Positions 34,001 to 41,863 are shown, counted from the first letter of the stretch. The stretch: DNA of 55,634 nucleotides from an uncultured Acidimicrobiales bacterium (GCA_938038785.1 CALHTB010000051.1:1-55634); one strand, 5' to 3'. Translations and numbers: made by a program. Notes: generated by a model from the letters alone, not told the origin.

Positions 34001-36544
34001 TTCGAGTCCGATTCCGTCCCTGGTGCTCTCGGCGATGACGTTCTGATCGACAGTGGTATTTGTCGGACCGTCGGCGATTCGAACGCCGAAGTTGTTTGAC
34101 GCTGGGGTGCCATCGGGGGCAAGCCCGATCGTGTTGTGGGACACGACCGTTCCCGATGTTCCCGCGTCGGTAACCGAGATGCCGATTCCGGTGTTGTTGC
34201 CTATCCGGTTTCCGTCTGCAGCCGACCCGCCGACCACAACGTCCTGAGCGCCCCCAGTTACCACCACACCGTCGCCGTTTCCGCCGGTTGAGCCCTCGGG
34301 GAGGAACCCGATGTAGTTGTCGGCAATGACAACATCGTCGGCACGTACCTCAACGGCCAGGTTCGAGAAGCTCACAATCGACAGGCTGCGCAGCTGCGAA
34401 CCTTGCGAACCCGGCGCAAAGACCAGACCTTCGTTGCTCCCGAAGAGAGGCTGGCCGCTCACGACGATGGCCGGGTTGTCTATCCAGCCGGGCTGGGAGG
34501 AACCGTCGATTGTGACGGTGTCGGTGACCTCCGGCAGGGTCGAGTTGGCAGCATCAAGGCCGATCGTCCACACCTGTGGCGCTGCTGGCGAGGTCCAGTA
34601 GCCCGGATCAGCGGTGGGGATGTCGAATGTAATGGTCTCGGCGCCGGCGAATACGTTGGTCTCCTCGATAGCGGCTCGCAACGTGCATTCGGGATCACCA
34701 ACCGCGTTTGTGAAACCCGTCCAGCAAATTCCATCACCGGGGTCGGCGTCGACGCGATCGGTGGTGCTGTTCACGATTGGTGGCCCTGGCACCAACGTAC
34801 TCACGACTGCCTGGTTGCCCATCTCTGAAGCTGGCCCATCGCCGGTGGCGGAAAGATGCGCAGTGAGCAGATCGCCGTCGGATGCGGTCATTGGTTGGGT
34901 CGTCGTGTACGTCGCAGCGCCGCCGGGATGGGTGACCAACTGGCTTCCGATTATGACCTCACCCTCACCAAAGCCGCTCGGATCGACGTTTCCGGACGGG
35001 TTGTTGTAAATGCGAACCAGGTATTCATCGGCCGGAGCGTCGAGTTCGTATTCGACGTTGAATGCCGGACCGGTGGGGATCACGTTGAGGATGACCGGAT
35101 AGTTGAGGAGCCCATTCGGGCCGCTATCACCGTCACCGGGGTCGTTGACCGTGACCCCGTCGCCCCCAAGGTCGATGGCCTGTTGCCAGTTGCTTTGGAA
35201 GGTGTTTGCCGACATGCCGATCGTGCCCGTGCTGTCGCTGCTGACTTCAATGCCATTACGCGAGTTGAAGTGGATGGCATTGTTGGCAATCCGCACCGGA
35301 TTGAGCTGCCGGTCCAGCAGTATGCCGGAGTGATTCGAGCCAAGGTTGGTGGCACCTGCTGCGTTGGTGCCGATGTAGTTCCCCTCGATTGTCGCCGTTC
35401 CGGCGGTCAACAATCTGATGCCGTCTTGAGCGGACTTCGCAATGGTGTTGGGTTGGGCCACCGAGCCAATGACGGTGTTGTCGGTGAGTCCGGTGAGGAA
35501 GATTCCCGACCCTTGGTTAGGAAAGGTCGTTGCCCCGGCTGCATCGGTGCCGATGCGGTTACCAAGGATCTGGTTGCCCGTTGCGTCGGTGATGTGGATG
35601 CCGGGCCCGTCGGTGCCGCCCACATGGTTGTCCAAGATGATGTTGTTCGGCGCTCCCTCAATGCGAATGCCGTAGGCACCGTTGGTCTGTTCGAACGTCA
35701 CCGGCGGGTTTGCACCGATGATGTTGCTTTCAACAGTGTGGGTGCCGCCGGTGCCCTCGAGCACGAGGCCAGCTGAGGTGTTGCCGGACAGAACGTTGTC
35801 CGTCACGAGCACGCCGGTGGCATCTGTAACGACCACGCCATCGAGGTTCGGGAGCTTGATTGTGCCAAGGGCGTTCAGTCCGGCAAAGTTGGCGGAGATC
35901 TCGGTGTCATCTGCGAGAACCCATATACCAGGGCCACCGTTGTTGATCACTGCCAGGCCGTGCACAAACGAATTTGTTGCACCTGCCGCGATCTGGATTC
36001 CGAAAAGGTTCGGATTGCCGGTTCCATCTACCTCAACGATTGGAGTGCTCGCCCACCCGGGCTGCGTGCGGCCGTCGATCGCTATCGTCGAGGTGATCGG
36101 GTCGAGTCCGAAATCGGTCGAGATGCTCCAGATGCCACCCGAGTGGCCGGGTTCGGTCGTTGGCATTGAGAACGCAATGGTGTCCGTAGCGCCTGCGTTC
36201 GCCTCCTGAATTGCCGCGGCAAGTGTGCACTCGGGGTTCCCTGCCGAATTGAGCGCGCCGGTGTCACAGAGCCCATCGCCCGGGAGCAGGTCGCCAGCGG
36301 CACCGGTCGAATTCACCGTGATGGCGGTGCCTGCCTGAGCAAACACCGCAGATGCAACGGACTCGGGTTGCTGTGCCAACGCTGGCGCGGAATTGCTCAC
36401 CACCGACGTCAACAATGACAGTACGGCCAGGAGCCCAATGGGCGATTTGGGTATTCGCGGGGACGGTCGCCGGGGACGCCCGCGGTTCCGCATCAGCCCA
36501 AAGTCTGTGCGAGCAATTTTGGCAATTGAACTCACGATTGTCAC
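28016..36544 (-). CDS. Giant cell-surface protein: two CSLREA/beta-helix modules, 16 Ig-like repeats, membrane anchor
   Basis: A 2842-residue exported protein. A signal peptide (IGLLAVLSLLTSVVSNSAPAL) is followed by a CSLREA-type domain (GDGLCDTG...GNPECTLAAAIQEAN) leading into right-handed beta-helix repeats rich in NxIxxN-type turns, then a second such module near residue 600 (PECTLRAAIEETN). From about residue 1100 to 2583 lie 16 He_PIG-like Ig repeats of about 92 residues. A Thr-rich stalk (SPPTTTT...) and a cadherin-like domain (AVDDEVGMSENQRILDVL) precede a transmembrane helix (FVFGLLWLVFRRR) and a cytoplasmic tail. No LPxTG motif is seen. Each repeat has DPDGD/ATDDG acidic clusters suited to calcium. 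It is probably an adhesin. The GTG start at 36544 is uncertain; ATG 36493 is an alternative. Confidence 0.85.
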   Translation of the reverse strand: MTIVSSIAKIARTDFGLMRNRGRPRRPSPRIPKSPIGLLAVLSLLTSVVSNSAPALAQQPESVASAVFAQAGTAITVNSTGAAGDLLPGDGLCDTGALNSAGNPECTLAAAIQEANAGATDTIAFSMPTTEPGHSGGIWSISTDFGLDPITSTIAIDGRTQPGWASTPIVEVDGTGNPNLFGIQIAAGATNSFVHGLAVINNGGPGIWVLADDTEISANFAGLNALGTIKLPNLDGVVVTDATGVLVTDNVLSGNTSAGLVLEGTGGTHTVESNIIGANPPVTFEQTNGAYGIRIEGAPNNIILDNHVGGTDGPGIHITDATGNQILGNRIGTDAAGATTFPNQGSGIFLTGLTDNTVIGSVAQPNTIAKSAQDGIRLLTAGTATIEGNYIGTNAAGATNLGSNHSGILLDRQLNPVRIANNAIHFNSRNGIEVSSDSTGTIGMSANTFQSNWQQAIDLGGDGVTVNDPGDGDSGPNGLLNYPVILNVIPTGPAFNVEYELDAPADEYLVRIYNNPSGNVDPSGFGEGEVIIGSQLVTHPGGAATYTTTQPMTASDGDLLTAHLSATGDGPASEMGNQAVVSTLVPGPPIVNSTTDRVDADPGDGICWTGFTNAVGDPECTLRAAIEETNVFAGAETITFDIPTADPGYWTSPAAPQVWTIGLDAANSTLPEVTDTVTIDGSSQPGWIDNPAIVVSGQPLFGSNEGLVFAPGSQGSQLRSLSIVSFSNLAVEVRADDVVIADNYIGFLPEGSTGGNGDGVVVTGGAQDVVVGGSAADGNRIGNNTGIGISVTDAGTSGTVVSHNTIGLAPDGTPASNNFGVRIADGPTNTTVDQNVIAESTRDGIGLEDTSAVTITSNVISNSGDDNIAVDGSADVVIGTPGNANTIVGAASDGIDIFDAGAGVIVEGNYIGQLSDGTPQGSVDDGIEITQTSELVVVRGNIISNNGSAGIVLGTGSPAPDVLISENTFSNNIELAIELNNDGPSLNDAGDTDGGANNTLNMPNIVDIVDLGGGQWDVTFELEVVPGTYTLELFESDNPHSTGFGEAEVFLGSHVVTIGSFGDEVTVTESGTAGEFYTATLTNAASQTSELNEATVIAEINRQPVLDPIANQVDAEGDTIVLTPVVDDPDGDPMIWSAAGLPSGLTINPATGEITGVADFTSAGTYSVTITATDNGVAPALDDSESFTWTITDTNRAPVVSPIADQSSDEADVISIPVTATDPDGDDLTWTAIGLPSGATINAATGEITGTLTYASAGTYTVDVTATDDGTPNLDDTESFTWTIADINRPPVLSPIADQTNPEGTAVTLTPTATDPDGDNLTFTATGLPPGVTINPITGAIAGTPTYASAGTYTVDVTATDDRIPNLDDTESFTWTITDTNRSPVITAITDQTNDEADVISIPATATDPDNDTLTFAATGLPPGTTINTATGEITGTLTYTSAGTYTVDITATDDGIPNLDDTTSFTWTITDINRPPVITAIADQTNDEADVISIPVTATDPDNDTLTFTATGLPAGATINASTGEITGTLTYTSAGTYTVDITATDDGIPNLDDTTSFTWTITDINRPPVITAIADRTDSEGDVITLSPVGSDPDGDTITWTASGLPPALTINTTTGEITGTTAAVSAGTYPVLLTATDDGTPVLDVSVNFTWTITDTNRSPQVSAIANQTNSENDVVLLPAVGSDPDDDSLSWAATGLPPGVTIDATTGEIGGTLTYASAGTYAVDVTATDDGIPNLNDTESFIWTVADVNRPPVITPIADQTSGEGNTISLAVSGNDPDGGTVTWTASGLPLGLLMDQTTGEISGTVPANAAGVYPITVTATDDGTPTLDTSASFDWIITDVNRAPTVSPVVDQTSDEGTVVSLQVVGNDPDGDTLTFAATGLPPGTAINAATGEITGTLTYTSAGTYTVDVTATDDGIPNLDETTSFTWTIADINRPPVVSPIADQTNDEADVISIPVTATDPDNDTLTFAATGLPPGATINSATGEITGTLTYASSGTYTVDITATDDRIPNLDDTESFTWAITDINRPPTIAPILDQFNAESDTVTLSPTGNDPDGDTLTWTAIGLPPGLTINTTTGEITGTIPPVASGTYPVAVSATDDGTPVLDATRNFTWIVTDLNRPPITSTIADQTSLEGNAVSVQATGTDPDGNSLTWAATGLPPGTSIDAATGEITGSLTFASAGAYTVDVTATDDGFPALDDTTSFDWTVADVNRPPVVGPLANQTDAEGDPLTITPAASDPDGDTVTWSASGLPPGLTINPATGVISGTPTFGSSATYAVTVTATDSGTPALDDTTSFNWVITDTNRTPAVTTVLDQTNSEADVVSLLPVGTDPDGDTLTWSATGLPPGLAIDGSTGEITGTLPFTSAGTFTVDLTVIDSGVPSLDAISSFEWTVADLNRPPVLDPLALLAFNEADAVAVDFPAVDPDGDILTWSATGLPPGLSINPATGELTGTLPYTSAGSYPAQITVDDGTLTDTASANIVVFNVNRPPVLAAINSATDAAGSPVSFQPTATDPDGDSLSWSATGLPPGLTINPTTGEISGTPTVPSSIGYLVTIIASDDTDQSATELTWTITEPVVASPPTTTTTTTTTTTTTAPSTTTTTAPSTTTIPEALPFATLTAVDDEVGMSENQRILDVLANDSFGNAPRIIGTTQPEVGSVELIDGALVVTLPTSFAGDVSFEYTISDDSGAQSTASVQVFSVNVLAPAGGVVDPDPEIETVSDFYGQVSSLFGGLLSIRLSSVQLSALAAAPFVFGLLWLVFRRRDCLVSVTGSPRTRSVDAESQSGVFKLRHNALLWSTGKTRSISNGSSKTKIELPNGEKAWIDSNLIVDTGF
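28795..33247 (-). repeat. Tandem Ig-like (He_PIG) coding repeats, 16 copies of about 276 bp
   Basis: Each unit begins NRPPV and ends W-T-I-T-D, with GLPPG.TIN..TGEITGT in the middle. Units vary in sequence, but adjacent copies around 31830-32390 are almost identical at DNA level, suggesting recent duplication or gene conversion within the array. Confidence 0.85.
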
Positions 36545-36596
36545 AATCGGCAGAAAGTACCGAATTTTGACCGGTTCAGCGGCTGGGAAGGCTCCG

Positions 36597-36830
36597 CTAG
36601 CGGGTCAGCACATTCAGCTGCCACTCGGCTTCGGTGACATGGTGCAGCGTGCCGTCACCGAAGTGCTGCTCCTTGAAGTGGCTGCCGCAAGCAACACACG
36701 CGGTCCACAACCAGGCAGGAAGACTTGGCTGATCGTCAGCATCGGGAAGAACTCGGTGGCGTTGGCTCTCCAACGACTTGCGCCCACAACACGGGCAGCG
36801 AGGGTTGATGAGTCGTGTCAGTGTCGCCAT
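36597..36830 (-). CDS. Zinc-ribbon-type hypothetical protein
   Basis: A 77-residue protein with two cysteine pairs, PRCPCCGRKSL and TACVACGSHFKEQ (CPCC and CVAC), likely a four-cysteine zinc ribbon. The remainder is acidic and aromatic (DADDQPSLPAWLW, VTEAEWQLNVL). ATG 36830 is preferred over a TTG at 36893 because it starts just before the first cysteine pair. No partner or function is recognised. It lies 52 bases upstream of the giant surface-protein gene on the same strand. Confidence 0.55.
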   Translation of the reverse strand: MATLTRLINPRCPCCGRKSLESQRHRVLPDADDQPSLPAWLWTACVACGSHFKEQHFGDGTLHHVTEAEWQLNVLTR

Positions 36831-36894
36831 ACCTATTGGTTCGGATAGCTTCCCGTCGTGGTTGAGTACGAATTTTGGCGAGTTGTGGTGCAAC

Positions 36895-37110
36895 TCCTCA
36901 AGTGTTGGCCGCGATGCCCGATATGTCTCGTAGTAGTTGAAGAGAAAAACGAAAATTCAGATCAATCAAAGAACGTCGAAAGACTGAACTGAAAGATCAC
37001 AGATCAATGATCAAAATGAATTCTTGAAAGACTCAGCAACGAAATAGATGGTCGATCCAATTGGAAGTCGAAAGACAGAAAATGGATCGGCCATCAACTT
37101 TTTTTCCAGG
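36895..37110. other. AT-rich intergenic region with a terminator-like hairpin
   Basis: This stretch is much richer in A and T than the rest of the window. GAAAGA recurs at least four times (around 36978, 36991, 37026 and 37071). GGTCGATCCA (37050-37059) pairs with TGGATCGGCC (37083-37092) in a 10-bp stem, followed after a few bases by seven T residues (37099-37105) on the plus strand. No ORF is convincing, so a small RNA ending at this hairpin is possible; no clear promoter was found. Confidence 0.45.
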
Positions 37111-37130
37111 GAGGATGTACCGCTGCTCGG

Positions 37131-37823
37131 TCAGATCGCCGGCTCGATTACTGCCGTGCTTGACAGCTCTCGCCTTTTCACGATGCGAGATAGCCCAACG
37201 CTGATGACGAACAGGGCAACCGAGGCAAACAACACGGCTGGGTCAACGCCCGCCGGGCCATCTGACAGCGATTCGATCGATGCCCCAGCAAGCGTAAAGG
37301 ACACCGTCCCGGGGATCGACCCGATCGCCGTCGCCAGCAAGAAGGCCACCGGACGAATTCGAAGAAGCCCCGCGGCGTAGTTGACCAGGTCGTAGGGAAG
37401 AAACGCAAGGCGCATCAACATGATGGAGACGAAGCTCTCGTGGCGCATGCGGGTGGACCAGCGGGCCAAGATTCCTTGGGCCTCGGAGTTGCGCTCGGTC
37501 TCGAACCCAAGCGACCGAGCTAGCCAGTAGGCCACCATGGCCGATGCGTTCGAGCCAACAACTGTGGCGCCAATGCCGACGATCGGGCCAAACAGCAGAC
37601 CGCCAGCAATAGTCATCAATGATGCCGGGAACAACACCAACGGGCGGATGGCGTAAATCAGTACAAACAACAGCAGCGCCCACCACTCGCCACGAACGGC
37701 ATCGATGAAGCTCTCGAGGGCACCGACGGTTCCGAGCCCGGTTGATCGCTGATAGAGGACCCAAGCGCCGACAGCAGATAGCCACCCGGTGAGGATGAGC
37801 GCTCGTTTGATATTCGGATGCAT
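37131..37823 (-). CDS. TVP38/TMEM64 (DedA-like) membrane protein
   Basis: A 230-residue membrane protein of the TVP38/TMEM64 family (SNARE-associated/DedA superfamily). Hydrophobic segments include ALILTGWLSAVGAWVLY, ALLLFVLIYAIRPLVLFPAS, GGLLFGPIVGIGATVVGSNA, and FLPYDLVNYAAGLLRIRPVA with FLLATAIGSIPGTVSFTLAG, which carry the family's F-P..L..........G and FG......G pattern. DedA-like proteins flip or scramble lipids such as undecaprenyl phosphate; the role here is inferred from family only. It has five to six membrane helices and no obvious operon partner. Confidence 0.82.
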   Translation of the reverse strand: MHPNIKRALILTGWLSAVGAWVLYQRSTGLGTVGALESFIDAVRGEWWALLLFVLIYAIRPLVLFPASLMTIAGGLLFGPIVGIGATVVGSNASAMVAYWLARSLGFETERNSEAQGILARWSTRMRHESFVSIMLMRLAFLPYDLVNYAAGLLRIRPVAFLLATAIGSIPGTVSFTLAGASIESLSDGPAGVDPAVLFASVALFVISVGLSRIVKRRELSSTAVIEPAI

Positions 37824-37898
37824 GCAGAAAGAACCCTGCTACACGCTCGCGCATGCCCGCGACGAGTGTGACGCCTGGCAACGCCCGATGCGTTGGGG

Positions 37899-39416
37899 CT
37901 ACTCGATATCGACCGGCTGCTCTGGCTCGATGAAGATTCCAGCAACGTCTTCCTCAGGAACCTGCAGAATGTCTGCGTCAACCTTCGGTGCGGCGACGAC
38001 GGCTGGAGTAGCTACCGGAACGGTCGCAACGTTCGAGTGGATTTCGACATCGCCATCGTCGTCAGATCGGCGCAGCTGAAAGAGCCCAATGTCGGGTACT
38101 TCGGAGAAGTTCGCAGACGAAATACCGCGGTCATCGAAGGTCATCTGCTCGACAAAGATGAGCTCGTCGTCGTTTCCAGGAGCGAAGATTTGGGCCTCCA
38201 TGCTCTCGCCGGCTGGGCCGGTGATGATCAGGTTTTTGGCGGCCGCCCGCCATTCAAACCGCGTGAGCACGGGGGTGAGTGTCTTCTCGCGTCCCGCGGC
38301 CGAATCACCTGCGAGGATCGAGCCGTTGCGCAACGACTCGCGCGACACGATGAGTTCCCAATACCCGGTGGCATCGCTTACGACGACCTCGGGGCTGGCA
38401 ATCGGGGTGCCCGCTGCATTCACGATTGTGATGTCGATCTCGCTGTTCGGAGTCCAGCTTGTTCCACCGACGAGCGCTCCGGGCGATTCACTCGATGGGA
38501 CGAGCAGCCAAATTCGTGCCGGTGGTGTTGCTTGGTCGATCCCATCGACAAACTCACAGGTGGTTTGCGGGGTGTCAGCGTTCTTGCACTGGTCGTTGCC
38601 CAGTCCCCCGATCGTGGTGTTCAAGCCGTTTCCACCGTCGAGGATGTCATCACCGCCAGATCCACGCAGGGTGTCGGGGTTGCCGCCGCCAATAAGGGCG
38701 TCGTTGCCGTTACCACCTGTAAGAACGTCGTTGCCGTTACCTCCGAGGAGACGGTCGTTGCCGTTACCACCACCGATGATGTCGTCGTGGTCGCCACCGT
38801 TGAGAATGTCGTCGCCATTGCCCCCGAGGAGGGTGTCGGTTCCGGCGCCACCTTGGCCCACGTCGTCGCCAAGCCCGCCAACGATGCGGTCGATGCCGCG
38901 ATTGCCGATCAACTTGTCAGCGCCGTCGCCACCATCGATCGAGTCGTGACCGTCGCCGCCGGTGATTGTGTCATTGCCGGCCTCACCGCGAATGCGGTCT
39001 GCTCCTGCGCCGCCAAACACGCTGTCCTGTCCGGGGCCTGCGGCCACAGCGTCCTTGCCGCCTCCAGCGCGGATGACGTCGTTGCCGTCTCCCGCCCAGA
39101 TGGTGTCGTTGCCGAAGCCAGCCCAAATAACGTCATTGCCGCCACCAGCAAAGATGATGTCGTCTTTGCCCTTGGCGCGAATGATGTTGTTGCTGTCACC
39201 AGCGCAGATGAAGTCGGCTTGGCTTGTGCCGGTGATGAACCGGGCGTCGGTGACAATCACGTTGTAGCCCGCAGGCGGATTGCCACATGGAGTAGCTGGT
39301 GCTTGGGCCCCTGCCGGTGCCGCGAACGACAGGACGGCAGCGGTCATGGCGGCAATTGTGCCCAGCGAAATGGTGCTTCCCGAGATGGTGCCCAGTGAAA
39401 CAAAGTGGCGGCTCAT
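37899..39416 (-). CDS. Secreted RTX-repeat (haemolysin-type calcium-binding) protein
   Basis: A 505-residue exported protein. A signal peptide (IAAMTAAVLSFAAPAGAQ) follows a short repeated lead (SLGTISGSTISLGT). Residues about 60-265 are a long block of RTX nonapeptides (GGGNDVIWA, AGDGNDVIRA, LGGNGNDVL) and the calcium-dependent parallel beta-roll is the main fold. The C-terminal half (VEQMTFDDRGISSANF, VATVPVATPAVVAAPKV) is acidic and unassigned, ending near a Pro/Glu-rich tail. ATG 39416 is chosen over 39497 because AAGGAGG sits nearby and the signal peptide starts there. It is a secreted or surface protein without an obvious enzyme domain. Confidence 0.82.
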   Translation of the reverse strand: MSRHFVSLGTISGSTISLGTIAAMTAAVLSFAAPAGAQAPATPCGNPPAGYNVIVTDARFITGTSQADFICAGDSNNIIRAKGKDDIIFAGGGNDVIWAGFGNDTIWAGDGNDVIRAGGGKDAVAAGPGQDSVFGGAGADRIRGEAGNDTITGGDGHDSIDGGDGADKLIGNRGIDRIVGGLGDDVGQGGAGTDTLLGGNGDDILNGGDHDDIIGGGNGNDRLLGGNGNDVLTGGNGNDALIGGGNPDTLRGSGGDDILDGGNGLNTTIGGLGNDQCKNADTPQTTCEFVDGIDQATPPARIWLLVPSSESPGALVGGTSWTPNSEIDITIVNAAGTPIASPEVVVSDATGYWELIVSRESLRNGSILAGDSAAGREKTLTPVLTRFEWRAAAKNLIITGPAGESMEAQIFAPGNDDELIFVEQMTFDDRGISSANFSEVPDIGLFQLRRSDDDGDVEIHSNVATVPVATPAVVAAPKVDADILQVPEEDVAGIFIEPEQPVDIE

Positions 39417-39572
39417 GGAGCCCTCCTTGATTGGCTTACAGATGTAAGTGCTCCTCTTCCTATTGTCGATTGCGGCGGTCGGATTTTTAGGTCGCAAGCC
39501 CAGCCTTGGGCACGGATTGAGTCATTGGTACTAGTTCGTTAACGAGCAGCAGTTTTCGGTCGATGGCGGCCC

Positions 39573-40271
39573 ATGGCCAAATCCGCGCAAATGTCATCCA
39601 CGAGCCGGCGCAACATGCTTGCGACAGGTAGCGCCCTGGCTGCGGCGACATGGATTGCACCCTCTGTGCTTACGCTAGACCGCGTGTCGGCTGCGGTTGG
39701 ATCGTGCGGCATTCCTCCCGTGCAGGTCGACTGGTCCGACGCTGCTGGCACCATCCCGAACACCATTACCGCCGCTGACGGCACTGTCGTGACAATCACT
39801 CGCGCTGACCCTTTCGGGGTGGCAAACGCAGGGTTCTTTGGGTTTGTCTACACCGCCGCTCCCCTCAGCGGTTTCACCCATCCGATTCTCATGGCGATGA
39901 CCAACGCCAGCAACGGCGACTTCACCTCACTCACCTTCAGCTTCTCCCAACCGGTCGCGCCATGCTTCACGATGCTCGACGTTGACTTTGGGAACGGAGG
40001 GAGCTCTTGGGAAGACACGATGATCATGACCGGCACCCTCGCCGGTACCACCGTGAACCTCGGCGCCGGTGACATCGCCACCGGTCCAGCAAACACCGTC
40101 ATTGGCCCGAACACGGTGCTTGGCATCGGGGGCTCGGGGCAGACATCGACTGCGGGCAATGTCACGGTGACGTATCCGAGCGACATCGACACGCTAGAGA
40201 TCCGGCATCAAGACGACTCGGCGTTCACCGACTTCCAGTACATCGGTATTCACGATCTTCGATGGTGCTGA
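39573..40271 (+). CDS. Predicted Tat-exported protein of unknown function
   Basis: A 232-residue protein with a twin-arginine signal: MAKSAQMSSTSRRNMLATGS (SRRNML) and a hydrophobic stretch ALAAATWIAPSVL, cleavage near VSAAVG. The mature part is beta-rich and small-residue rich (CFTMLDVDFGNGGSSWEDTM, NTVIGPNTVLGIGGSGQ), with a Cys at each end (VGSCGIPP, LRWC-terminus) that could pair. It may be a surface or carbohydrate-binding module. It is divergent from the RTX protein; the 39421-39572 gap holds short hairpins (CTTACA/TGTAAG at 39434-39447) but no recognised riboswitch. Confidence 0.7.
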   Translation: MAKSAQMSSTSRRNMLATGSALAAATWIAPSVLTLDRVSAAVGSCGIPPVQVDWSDAAGTIPNTITAADGTVVTITRADPFGVANAGFFGFVYTAAPLSGFTHPILMAMTNASNGDFTSLTFSFSQPVAPCFTMLDVDFGNGGSSWEDTMIMTGTLAGTTVNLGAGDIATGPANTVIGPNTVLGIGGSGQTSTAGNVTVTYPSDIDTLEIRHQDDSAFTDFQYIGIHDLRWC

Positions 40272-40276
40272 GGTAG

Positions 40277-40915
40277 CTAGCGCCGCGCTACTACCCGGAA
40301 GAACAAATCGTCGCTCGACATGTCGGGCAACAGCGGTGTCCGAACCGATGCGGTCAGACCTCCCCGGGCAACCCGGTGGGTACCACCGATTGGCCCGGTT
40401 GGATTGACACGTTGCTCTTGTCGGTGAAATGACGCGTCGTAGTAGTCGGCGGTCCATTCGAGATGCCCGGCAAGAAACCCCTTCGCGAGGTCCTCGTCGC
40501 GGGCGCAGCGTTCCCACTCGGCCTCGGTTAGCAGACGCGTTGACGACCATCGGCAAAACTCGAACGCATCAACCCATGACACTTGCGAGACTGGATCCAT
40601 TCCGGATCCGTCACCACTACTCCAGGTCAGCCCACTTACTAACTCTCGACCGTCGGGCGTCGCACGGAACCCTGTGCCAGCGCGCTCTGCGTCGGTCACG
40701 TACCTGCTTGCATCAAGAAATTGTGTAAACGCCGAGAGGGTCACCGGTGATGCCGACACACGCATCGAGCCGACGCTGACGTCCCGGGTGGGGCCTTCGT
40801 CGTCGTCGAACTCTCCGACCCTGTCGTCGCAACCCATCGTGAACCTGGCCATGTCGAGGAAGACCCAATCGAGCGCATCACCAAGCAGCTGTTCGGCTGC
40901 GGTTTGCTGCGTCAT
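40277..40915 (-). CDS. FGE/SUMF1-like (sulfatase-modifying factor) domain protein
   Basis: A 212-residue formylglycine-generating-enzyme-type domain. It has FTMGCDDRVGEFDDDEGPTR (MG....G..DE.P.), VSQVSWVDAFEFCRW, TRLLTEAEWERCARD (RLPTEAEWE) and the C-terminal FFRVVARR. In active FGE two cysteines form formylglycine; here the cysteines I see are in MGCD and EFCRW, CARD and not in the canonical C-terminal pair, so it may be a lectin-like or redox-changed relative. It follows the DDAH-like gene by 13 bases on the same strand, probably as one operon. Confidence 0.72.
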   Translation of the reverse strand: MTQQTAAEQLLGDALDWVFLDMARFTMGCDDRVGEFDDDEGPTRDVSVGSMRVSASPVTLSAFTQFLDASRYVTDAERAGTGFRATPDGRELVSGLTWSSGDGSGMDPVSQVSWVDAFEFCRWSSTRLLTEAEWERCARDEDLAKGFLAGHLEWTADYYDASFHRQEQRVNPTGPIGGTHRVARGGLTASVRTPLLPDMSSDDLFFRVVARR

Positions 40916-40928
40916 TGCCCGCGTGCCA

Positions 40929-41804
40929 TCAGTCGCGAACGAGGGGCCGGGTGAGACAGGTTGGCCCGCCCTCACACGGGAGGCATAGCTGGTCGGCGTC
41001 AAAGAGCGAGACTCGGCAGCCCGCCTCGGCCATCAGCGCGGCGGTCTTTGGATAGCCAGCCATGGCGATCACTTGGCGGGGGCCGGTGGCGAGCACGTTG
41101 AGATTGAGGCCGCCCGTGGACTCGAACTCGTCAGCTGGGGTGTGCAGCAACGTGTAGCCCATCTCGGTCATGCGTTGATACAGCGACGTCGGAAAAAGCG
41201 GTGCGTACACAATGGCAAGGTCATCGTCGAGCGGACTGACAAGCGACATGAGGTGGACGCATGCGTCGGGGCCCGAAAAGTAGGGCAGGTCATAGGACTC
41301 GACACGAATGCCGTGTGGTTCGATGAGCGCGGCTAGCTGGTCGATGCCCGACTGGTTCGTGCGAAAGCCCCGTCCAACGGCAAGCGTCGCCGCGTCGAGG
41401 AAGAAGCAGTCGCCGCCTTCGATAGTTCCGGGGGCGCTGATCTCACCAAGGATCGGAATGTTCTCCCGGTCGTAGAGCGCCCGATGAAGCTCGGTTTCGG
41501 CCATCCGAAGGGGCTTGCCCATACGGAGCAGAACCGCCCCCGCGTCGGTCATCAACGAAGGGTCATAGGTGAAGACCGAGTCAGCGAGATCGTCGTCTGC
41601 ACCATGTTCGTTTGGCCCATCGAGCCAGACGATCTCGGCGCCCGACTGTTCGACGAGGCCGACCAAGATGTTGAACTGCGCGTTCAATGCTTCGGCGTTG
41701 ATGACACCGCCGTAGTGCCAACGGGCTGGGTCGGCCGACAAGATTGCACCGGGTCGGCGCATTGCGACCTTACGAAGCGGTGCCGACATCGACTGAATAC
41801 TCAT
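40929..41804 (-). CDS. Dimethylarginine dimethylaminohydrolase/arginine deiminase-like amidinotransferase-family protein
   Basis: A 291-residue guanidino-group-modifying enzyme. Active-site segments are GTIEGGDCFF, DACVHLMSLVSPLDD (catalytic His) and CEGGPTCLTRPL (nucleophilic Cys in a GGP.C..RP context like arginine deiminases). It should hydrolyse a substituted arginine, releasing dimethylamine or ammonia and citrulline, though the substrate is not decided by sequence. ATG 41804 is preceded by TACGAT at six bases. It is probably co-transcribed with the FGE-like gene and divergent from the methyltransferase gene at 41864. Confidence 0.78.
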   Translation of the reverse strand: MSIQSMSAPLRKVAMRRPGAILSADPARWHYGGVINAEALNAQFNILVGLVEQSGAEIVWLDGPNEHGADDDLADSVFTYDPSLMTDAGAVLLRMGKPLRMAETELHRALYDRENIPILGEISAPGTIEGGDCFFLDAATLAVGRGFRTNQSGIDQLAALIEPHGIRVESYDLPYFSGPDACVHLMSLVSPLDDDLAIVYAPLFPTSLYQRMTEMGYTLLHTPADEFESTGGLNLNVLATGPRQVIAMAGYPKTAALMAEAGCRVSLFDADQLCLPCEGGPTCLTRPLVRD

Positions 41805-41863
41805 ATTGGGATCGTACGAGCTTGCGTACAGTCTCATGGAAGCGAGCACTCTACGATTGTGCA
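41805..41863. promoter_or_regulatory. Divergent leaderless promoters
   Basis: The 59-base space between divergent start codons contains TACGAT facing left (41811-41816) and TACGAT facing right (41852-41857). Each ends exactly six bases from its ATG, so both transcripts should begin at the start codon. Neither has a clear -35 box. Confidence 0.6.

Noticed and set aside
28343..36209. Many long plus-strand reading frames opposite the giant surface-protein gene
   Set aside because: They mirror the repeat structure of the minus-strand gene and have no start signals or domains of their own.
39421..39572. Possible riboswitch (for instance cyclic-di-GMP) between the RTX and Tat genes
   Set aside because: Short hairpins are present, but none of the conserved cores of known classes could be found.
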